Position numbers and translations under genes: made by a program | Notes under the pieces: model-generated | Database searches by the model: none | What the model was told of the DNA's origin: nothing | What the model saw: only the letters and a program-made list of their open reading frames with translations | Shown: one piece after another, positions 58,036 to 64,000 of the stretch | How positions within the stretch are numbered: the first letter of the stretch is position 1 | Layout: every line of letters begins with the position of its first letter | From: an uncultured Prevotella sp. | GTDB lineage: Bacteria > Bacteroidota > Bacteroidia > Bacteroidales > Bacteroidaceae | DNA length: 64,000 bases | Direction: 5' to 3' | Assembly (NCBI GenBank): GCA_947302435.1 | Contig: CAMYVQ010000004.1 | Coordinates: 1 to 64,000 of the forward strand

Positions 58036-60581
58036 GAAAACTGATATACCTCTTGTTATGGGTTCTCAGCATCGGTGTGGTGCGCGCTCAGGATGAAACG
58101 TACTCTGACCATCGCTCGGAAAACAGTGTCGTCAGCGTGCGCGAGGTGTTGGCCCAGGCCGAGAACGACTACCAGATAGGCCGCATTGACCAGGCCCGCG
58201 ATGCGCTGTTGAAGAATCTTGGTGACTTCCATGGCAGTATGCGCCAGAACGCGCTCCGGCTCATCGCCCTCAGCTGGCTGGCCCGCTTCGACATCGAACA
58301 GACGGAACATTACATCTCGCTGATGCTCCAAGAGAATCCGTATTACAGTCCGTCGTCTCGTGATCCGGCAATGTTTGCCGACATCGTCAACAATATCAAG
58401 GCTGGCATGACCGCCACCATCACCACCGCCTCCAGCCAGGCCGAGAGCCTGGCCGAGGTGCCTGTCCCCACCACGCTCATCACTGCCGAGATGATTCAGA
58501 CTTGTGGAGCACGCAACTTGCAGGAAGTGCTGGCTGCCTACGTGCCGGGCATGAATATCATCGACTGTAACGACGACATCAATATTGCCATGCGCGGCAT
58601 CTATAGCAATACCCAGGAGAAGATACTCGTCATGCTCAACGGCCACCGCATGAACAGCTATGCCACCAATACCGCCGCCCCCGATTTCAGCATCTCTTTG
58701 GAGAAGGTGAAGCAGATTGAGGTGCTTCGCGGTCCGGCCTCGTCACTCTATGGCGGCGTGGCTCTGACAGCTGTTGTCAACATCATCACCAAGCAGGGAC
58801 TCGACGTGGACGGCTTGCAGGCAAGAGGCGGTCTCGGCAACAACGGGCAGATAAAGGCCGATGCCCTTTTCGGCAAACGCTATTTCGACATCGATGTGCT
58901 CGTTTGGGGCAGTACCTATCGTAGCAAAGGTGAAAAATACGATGTGACCAACGAGCGCACTGACGAGAGTCCCTACGGCATGCCTGTCGACCATGTCTAC
59001 ATTGGGCGCATAGGTTCCTACCCCAGCTACGACTTTGGCCTGCAACTTGGCTTCAAGGGGTTGCAGTTCATGTACGACACCCATTTCTCACAGGTTGTCG
59101 CCCCCTTCACTTTGGCATCGTTGGCCCTCTCCTACGACCACGACCGCTACCGTACCTTCAACGGTCTGTCCCCCAGCTTCGGTGTCTATTCGCGCCATGC
59201 CGACCTGAGCTACAGCCACCAGACAGGCAACCTCAGCCTGAAATATGCCGCCACCTACGACAAGGGGGACATCACCCGCTATCAGGTCATCAACGACGAA
59301 GCCATGCCCACATTAGGCGTGGCTATCGGACTGCCCGACGATGTTTCTCAGGTGTTTACGCAATACGGCGGCATTTCCCGCTATGTCAACGGTCAGGAGC
59401 AGAACTACGGATTCCAGTTGAAAGGCAACTACAGCTATACCTTGGGCGACAGCCACAAGGGTAACATCGGCTTCGGAGCCGAATACAACCACTTCCAGCT
59501 CGATGACATCCGCTACCAGATAGGCTACGACTTCGAACAGGCTTTCTTCGAGGATCCGCTGCTGCGCAATGCGGGCATCGGCAGTGAGAACAGCGGCGAT
59601 GCCTACCTGCAACTGAAGCACCAATGGCGGTCAGTCATTCTGAATGCCGGCCTGCGCTACGACTACAAAGAGCGATGCGACAATTCGCGCGTGAATGAAT
59701 TCTCGCCTCGCGTGGCCCTTATTCTCCTACGCCCGAAGTGGAGTGCAAGGTTAAGCTACTCCAAATCGTTCGTCGATGCGCCCTACATCTATCGCAAGGC
59801 CAATCTGCTGTCTACACTGATGGTTGGAGACGATCCGGAAACGGCTGCCAGCTTGTCGCCAGAACGAGTCCACTCTGTTCAGTTGTCTTTCGCAGGGACA
59901 AACTGGGTGCGCGGACTCGACTTTGAGGTGAATGGTTTCTACAACCGTGCCAACGACCTGATCATGACACACGTTATCGATTACAATAATGTCAGTAAGA
60001 ACCAGACCTGTGGCGTAGAGGTGACTGCAAAATACCGTCAACACCGTTTCACCGCCGACATGAACCTGACTTGGACCCACACATTCAAATCGAACCTCAT
60101 GGGAGTTGAGCTCCCCAGCGAACTAAAAGACTTCTACTCAACAGACATCGATGCCAACAACAACACACCTGCCGTCAGGTCGAACCTTGTTTTAGGATGG
60201 CAGGTGAGCAAAGGCCTCCGTCTGCATAGTCATCTTTTGTTTGAAAGCAAGCAGTCGACTTACAACACTGATTTGGTGAAACTCATCCAGGCCACCAAAA
60301 ACATCCAGATTGCTACCGACTATTATAATCAGGGCGACATGGAACAGGCCACGAACTATGGACTCCAAGCTATGGAGGCAATGCAACATCTTGTTATGAA
60401 GAAGGACATGCCTGCCCGTGCCATCCTCAACGTCGGTGGTGAATACACGATGGGTGCTGTCACCTTTGGCCTGAATGTCCATAATCTCTTGGGCACACAC
60501 TACTATCGTAGCGGCATGAACACCAACGTCATTCCTCAGCAAGGCCGCTGGTTCATGGGCTGTATCGGCATCCGCTTGTAA
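58032..60581 (+). CDS. TonB-dependent receptor with helical N-terminal extension
   Basis: 849 residues. A signal peptide (cleaved after VVRA, residue 19) is followed by a TPR-like helical region (residues about 35-125: AENDYQIGRIDQARDALLKN, LRLIALSWLARFDIEQTE) and then a plug domain (TLITAEMIQTCGARNLQEVLAAY, VKQIEVLRGPASSLYGG) and a 22-strand-type barrel ending MGCIGIRL. The extension replaces the carboxypeptidase-D-like domain common in Bacteroidetes receptors. The ligand is unknown and no SusD partner follows. The start overlaps the kinase gene by 4 bases, which ties receptor production to the signalling proteins. Confidence 0.9.
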   Translation: MRKLIYLLLWVLSIGVVRAQDETYSDHRSENSVVSVREVLAQAENDYQIGRIDQARDALLKNLGDFHGSMRQNALRLIALSWLARFDIEQTEHYISLMLQENPYYSPSSRDPAMFADIVNNIKAGMTATITTASSQAESLAEVPVPTTLITAEMIQTCGARNLQEVLAAYVPGMNIIDCNDDINIAMRGIYSNTQEKILVMLNGHRMNSYATNTAAPDFSISLEKVKQIEVLRGPASSLYGGVALTAVVNIITKQGLDVDGLQARGGLGNNGQIKADALFGKRYFDIDVLVWGSTYRSKGEKYDVTNERTDESPYGMPVDHVYIGRIGSYPSYDFGLQLGFKGLQFMYDTHFSQVVAPFTLASLALSYDHDRYRTFNGLSPSFGVYSRHADLSYSHQTGNLSLKYAATYDKGDITRYQVINDEAMPTLGVAIGLPDDVSQVFTQYGGISRYVNGQEQNYGFQLKGNYSYTLGDSHKGNIGFGAEYNHFQLDDIRYQIGYDFEQAFFEDPLLRNAGIGSENSGDAYLQLKHQWRSVILNAGLRYDYKERCDNSRVNEFSPRVALILLRPKWSARLSYSKSFVDAPYIYRKANLLSTLMVGDDPETAASLSPERVHSVQLSFAGTNWVRGLDFEVNGFYNRANDLIMTHVIDYNNVSKNQTCGVEVTAKYRQHRFTADMNLTWTHTFKSNLMGVELPSELKDFYSTDIDANNNTPAVRSNLVLGWQVSKGLRLHSHLLFESKQSTYNTDLVKLIQATKNIQIATDYYNQGDMEQATNYGLQAMEAMQHLVMKKDMPARAILNVGGEYTMGAVTFGLNVHNLLGTHYYRSGMNTNVIPQQGRWFMGCIGIRL

Positions 60582-60594
60582 GCGACAACTACTT

Positions 60595-62010
60595 TTACTG
60601 ACCCGTAGCTTGCTTGTATTCCAGAAGTTTGTTCTGATAGTCGGCGAAGGCATCGGTATACTTATCGAGCGACTGCTGGTAGAGTAGTTGGGCTTCGAGC
60701 AGATCACTCATCTTTGAGGTGCCGGCACGATAGTAGTCACGGTTCAAGCGCAGGTTCTCACTGGCCTGTTCGATACTACGTTTGGCCAGTTGCAACTGCT
60801 GGTAAGACTCCTCTACCCCATTCCAGGCATTCTGCATACGGATTTTGAGAAGTTGGGCATTATCCTCTAACTGCTCAACTGCTTTCCGATGCTCTATCTT
60901 GCGGCGCTTGATCACGTGAGAGCCTCCCCACCAGTCGGAAATAGGCACACTGACGGTGGCAAACACCATCCCAAAAGTAGTGTTGTTGTCCAGCATATTA
61001 TGATAGTTGTAACCGGCACCCACGGCAACGGACGGCAGGTTCTGACCGACGGCCAGTTTCTTTTGGAGGGTGGCAGCCTCGACCTGTTTACCCAATAACT
61101 GATACTCAGGCAGAAGTGTCACCCCCAAACCATCCCCGACGGGAGAGGGGAGTGAATAGGCTTGCTGGTTCATATCCGGTAGCACAATGTCGAAGGAGTA
61201 ACTATTCCCCTCTCCGCCGTAGGCTTCCCCCTCGCCCTTTGGAGAGGGGGTTAGGGGGTGAGGCTTGGGATCGGGGGTGAGGCCAGCATATTGTCCCAGC
61301 AACAGACGGGCGATGGAAATGCCGTTCTGCAACTTCAGACGCTGGCTCTCAATGTCGTTCTGACGCAATTGCACCTGAAGGAGGTCGTTGCGCATGGCCA
61401 AGCCAGCGCGTACAGCCACATCTACATCCTTGTGGATGTCGGCCAGCAGGGTATCGACAGCCTCGATGGTCTTCATCTTCTCCTGCAACGAGGCTAACAA
61501 CCAGAAATATTGCTCGACAGTCTTCTCCACCTCGTTTTCCGACAGCTGCAACTGCAAGCGACTCACGTCCTCACCTACCTTGGCAAGTTTATTACCGTTG
61601 ACAATCTGACCGCCAGCAAAGACGGGTTGGGCAGCCATGAGCGAGCCGATAGTGCCATTCTTCATCATCGAGATGCTGATAGGGTTGGCCAAGGCTGCAA
61701 GAGCTTCAACAGGCAGCATCTGTGCCAGACTGGTTCCCAACTCAGAGGAAATCATCTCAGAAGGATTGATGGTGGTCTGCGCCATGCCTTTGTTGGCATT
61801 AAACCACAGTCCCGTGCCACTCACATTGGGAAAATATTTGGTAAACGCCTCCTTGCGCTGCTGGTGAGCGGCCTCGATGTTGTATTTGGCACTACGGATG
61901 GCGATGTTATTGTGGAGGGCCGAGTCCTTGATCTGCTGCAGAGTATATGTTTGTGCTGCGACAAAGTCGCAGCATACTGAACATGCTATGATTGCAAATA
62001 TCTTCTTCAT
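60595..62010 (-). CDS. TolC-family outer-membrane efflux protein
   Basis: 471 residues with a signal peptide (KKIFAIIACSVCCDFVAA). The long helical repeats (LQQIKDSALHNNIAIRSAKYN at the start and SEQ-like AKRSIEQASENLRLNRDYYRAGTSKMSDLLEAQ at the end) define the OEP family; it forms the outer-membrane channel of a tripartite pump. Between the two halves, residues about 249-290 include PHPLTPSPKGEGE and LPSPVGDGLG, which are translations of G/C-rich repeat DNA and not family sequence. It starts 2 bases after the RND gene on the same strand. Confidence 0.9.
   Translation of the reverse strand: MKKIFAIIACSVCCDFVAAQTYTLQQIKDSALHNNIAIRSAKYNIEAAHQQRKEAFTKYFPNVSGTGLWFNANKGMAQTTINPSEMISSELGTSLAQMLPVEALAALANPISISMMKNGTIGSLMAAQPVFAGGQIVNGNKLAKVGEDVSRLQLQLSENEVEKTVEQYFWLLASLQEKMKTIEAVDTLLADIHKDVDVAVRAGLAMRNDLLQVQLRQNDIESQRLKLQNGISIARLLLGQYAGLTPDPKPHPLTPSPKGEGEAYGGEGNSYSFDIVLPDMNQQAYSLPSPVGDGLGVTLLPEYQLLGKQVEAATLQKKLAVGQNLPSVAVGAGYNYHNMLDNNTTFGMVFATVSVPISDWWGGSHVIKRRKIEHRKAVEQLEDNAQLLKIRMQNAWNGVEESYQQLQLAKRSIEQASENLRLNRDYYRAGTSKMSDLLEAQLLYQQSLDKYTDAFADYQNKLLEYKQATGQ
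61131..61262. repeat. G/C-rich repeat pieces read in frame inside the tolC-like gene
   Basis: GGAGAGGGG occurs at 61142-61150 and 61241-61249, and its complement CCCCTCTCC at 61207-61215, so stems can form in two ways. The right part (CCCTTTGGAGAGGGGGTTAG) is the classic form of an interspersed Bacteroidetes repeat usually found between genes. Here it encodes PHPLTPSPKGEG without breaking the frame. Confidence 0.75.
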
Positions 62011-62012
62011 AA

Positions 62013-64000
62013 TTATTTAGTACTTACTTTCCAATAAATGACTGGCAACATGGAGACTACCATGATCAGCGAACCGATACCACCGGCGAAGATGGTGACA
62101 CCGACGGGCATCCAGAACGAACTCTGGGCGATGATCATCGGCACCACACCCACGGCTGTCGTGGCCGTAGTGAGGAAGATAGGCACCATGCGGCGCTTGC
62201 CAGCCTCGTAGGCGGCCTGACGGACGGCATTGTTATAGGCATTGCGATCCACCGTCCAGTCACCATGCTCTTCCACATGCTTCTTAATCAGATTGATGGC
62301 ATGCTCGAAGATCAAGATCTCGTTACGCATAATCATTCCCATCAGTGTGATGAGTCCGAAGATAGAGGTCAGACCCAAGGCACGATCCATCAGTCCGAGG
62401 CCAATCAGCGCACCAGGAATCATCAGGGCAAGTGCCACCATACAAACGATGGTAACGCCATACTTCTTGAAGTTGAACAACAGGAAGAAAAACACAATGA
62501 ACTCCGCAATGGCTATTCCACCAAAGATCTGTGGCAAAGCCTCGTTGCCGTATTCTATCTCACCGCCAACCTCAGTGCGAACACCCTGAGGCAGCTCTAT
62601 CTCCTCCTGCATCACACGTGCTATCTCTTTCTCAACAGGGGCCGTAAACACGCCCTGCGCAAACTGTGCCGTCACGGTGATGCAGCGCTCGCCGCCACGA
62701 TGCATGATGCGGCTCTCGCTCCACTTGGGCTGTACTTTTGCAATTTGTCGCAGTGGAACAGTGGTGTTGCCACCCGATACCATCGACGCTGGCGATGCGA
62801 TGCCAAGATTGGCGACATCAGAGAAGGTCATATCGGCATCGTCCTTAACTACAATTGGTAATTCGTAATGACCCTCCCACACCTGTCCTACACGCAGGTC
62901 GCCCGATGTGGCACTGAGGGCCAACTGGGCAGTGGTACGGGTGACACCTAACTGCGCTGAGGTTACAGGGTCGAGTTCGACATTGATGATGGGATAAGGC
63001 AGGAAATAGTCGGTATGCACCCACTCCAACTCCGGCATCTGGCGCATACGCTCCATCAACCGCTCGGCCACCACGTGCAGCGAGTCGAGGTTGTCGCCAT
63101 AGAAACGGTATTCCAATTCGTTCACCTCCAAATAGTCCAGACGTTTGAACTTCACGTAGGCATTGGGGAACGCCTCGCTCAACTGTGGCTGATACTGTGC
63201 CAATAGGTCGACCGTGGCCTTGTCGCTCTTGGTATTGACGATGAACTGCGCATAGTTGGCACCAGCCATCTGGGGGGCGTAGGCATCCATGAATCGTGGC
63301 GACGAACAGCCAATAAAGCCTGTGATACTCGTGATGCGTTCGTCCTTTTCGAGAATGTGGCTGACAGAATCAGCCACCACAGTGGTTTCTGCCAATCCCT
63401 TGCCCTCGGGCAGGAATACCTCAACAGCAAACTGGTCACGGTCAGCGTATGGGAACAGGCGAATCTTCAGCGTGGGAGCTATCAGACACGACAACAGAAT
63501 GACAACGATGCCGCCACCGATGGTCATCCATGGGTGGGCAAATGTCCAATCCAGAACGCGGTCGTAGGTTTTCTGCACCCATTGGGTAATTTTATTACCA
63601 TCTGTGCTCACCTGACCAAGTTTGATGATGCGTGTTTCGAGGAACGGGATCACCGTCACCGCCAGCACTAACGATACCATGAGGTTGATGGTAATCGTGA
63701 CAGGGAAATCCTCTAAACAGTCATGGAACACACCCTTCATCGTAATGAGGAACGGATAAAAGATGGCACAGATACAGATGGTGGCCAACAGCATCGGCAT
63801 GAAGTACTGGCGCGCCGACTCAATGGCGGCATCGTATGGCTTAAAGCCTTTACCCAAATATTCCAGATAGCCGTCAATCACGACAATCGAATTATCTACA
63901 ATCATTCCTAACACCACAATGAGTGCTGCCAATGTCACGATGTTCAGTTCGATACCCATAACATACATCACTGCCACACTGACGAATGTGCTCAGTGGAA
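62013..64000 (-). CDS. RND efflux transporter permease, C-terminal part
   Basis: At least 662 residues, with the N-terminus beyond the window. Visible are the first-half TM block (VLGMIVDNSIVVIDGYLEYL with the conserved membrane aspartate), a large periplasmic part (FPYADRDQFAVEVFLPEGKGL) and the second-half TM block (IFGLITLMGMIMRNEILIFEHA). The protein belongs to the AcrB/MdtC-like drug RND group. With the TolC gene 2 bases downstream it forms most of a pump; the periplasmic adaptor gene should lie upstream, outside the window. Confidence 0.93.
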   Translation of the reverse strand, partial: PLSTFVSVAVMYVMGIELNIVTLAALIVVLGMIVDNSIVVIDGYLEYLGKGFKPYDAAIESARQYFMPMLLATICICAIFYPFLITMKGVFHDCLEDFPVTITINLMVSLVLAVTVIPFLETRIIKLGQVSTDGNKITQWVQKTYDRVLDWTFAHPWMTIGGGIVVILLSCLIAPTLKIRLFPYADRDQFAVEVFLPEGKGLAETTVVADSVSHILEKDERITSITGFIGCSSPRFMDAYAPQMAGANYAQFIVNTKSDKATVDLLAQYQPQLSEAFPNAYVKFKRLDYLEVNELEYRFYGDNLDSLHVVAERLMERMRQMPELEWVHTDYFLPYPIINVELDPVTSAQLGVTRTTAQLALSATSGDLRVGQVWEGHYELPIVVKDDADMTFSDVANLGIASPASMVSGGNTTVPLRQIAKVQPKWSESRIMHRGGERCITVTAQFAQGVFTAPVEKEIARVMQEEIELPQGVRTEVGGEIEYGNEALPQIFGGIAIAEFIVFFFLLFNFKKYGVTIVCMVALALMIPGALIGLGLMDRALGLTSIFGLITLMGMIMRNEILIFEHAINLIKKHVEEHGDWTVDRNAYNNAVRQAAYEAGKRRMVPIFLTTATTAVGVVPMIIAQSSFWMPVGVTIFAGGIGSLIMVVSMLPVIYWKVSTK

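Overview
The window looks like a chromosome segment of a Prevotella-type member of the Bacteroidales. The signs are promoters of the Bacteroidetes form (TTTG or TTG about 20 bases upstream of TAnnTTTG), weak Shine-Dalgarno sites, lipoproteins with acidic residues after the lipobox cysteine, BspA-like leucine-rich repeats, a DUF4290 gene and the gene orders yicC-gmk-nadD, DUF4290-murA-rimM and pta-ackA. No rRNA, tRNA or CRISPR array was recognised.

Layout. 1-2.9 kb: end of pckA, a free-standing 31-codon membrane-peptide ORF between terminators, then metG. 3-10.5 kb: a tightly coupled surface-glycan operon (LicC-like nucleotidyltransferase fused to an aminotransferase, an opine-dehydrogenase-like enzyme, a TagF/TagB-like transferase, a glycosyltransferase-like protein, a Wzx-like flippase, an acyltransferase). 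10.5-16 kb: housekeeping genes (nadD, gmk, yicC on the minus strand; tsaB, DUF4290, murA, rimM on the plus strand). 16-21.4 kb: an accessory insert (two lipoproteins, an ORF6N/PLD-like protein, a sensor kinase divergent from an AraC-like protein). 21.5-29.7 kb: dxr, rseP, comEC-like, HAD phosphatase, TerC, MATE, SpoU/TrmH methyltransferase. 29.7-33.5 kb: a rearranged zone with a broken BspA-like gene, a duplicated 3' end of the methyltransferase gene, an ATPase stub, an Rpn nuclease and a duplicated Rpn promoter. 33.5-39 kb: gyrB, Lrp, SDR, metY, LuxR-type regulator. 39-46.7 kb: accessory (Fic, WG-repeat protein, secreted proteins, a RAYT-type transposase, hipBA). 46.7-51.5 kb: cysK, pta-ackA, threonine dehydrogenase. 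51.7-60.6 kb: a five-gene signalling operon. 60.6-64 kb: TolC and RND efflux genes on the opposite strand.

Two systems deserve most attention. The 51.7-60.6 kb operon joins a receiver-PP2C phosphatase, a membrane WD40-like protein, a propeller sensor kinase whose phospho-acceptor histidine is replaced by aspartate, a small soluble kinase with an intact histidine, and a TonB receptor with a helical N-terminal extension; the last three genes are joined by 4-base overlaps. The 3-7 kb operon has the parts to make a CDP-activated amino compound and transfer it to a surface polymer. Around them lie several unusual small DNA elements: an 88-bp triple palindrome in two gene leaders, palindromic inserts read in frame inside protein genes, long G/C-rich inverted repeats in the cysK leader and the pta-ackA gap, and a locus where the two ends of a fic gene flank hipBA instead of the fic body.
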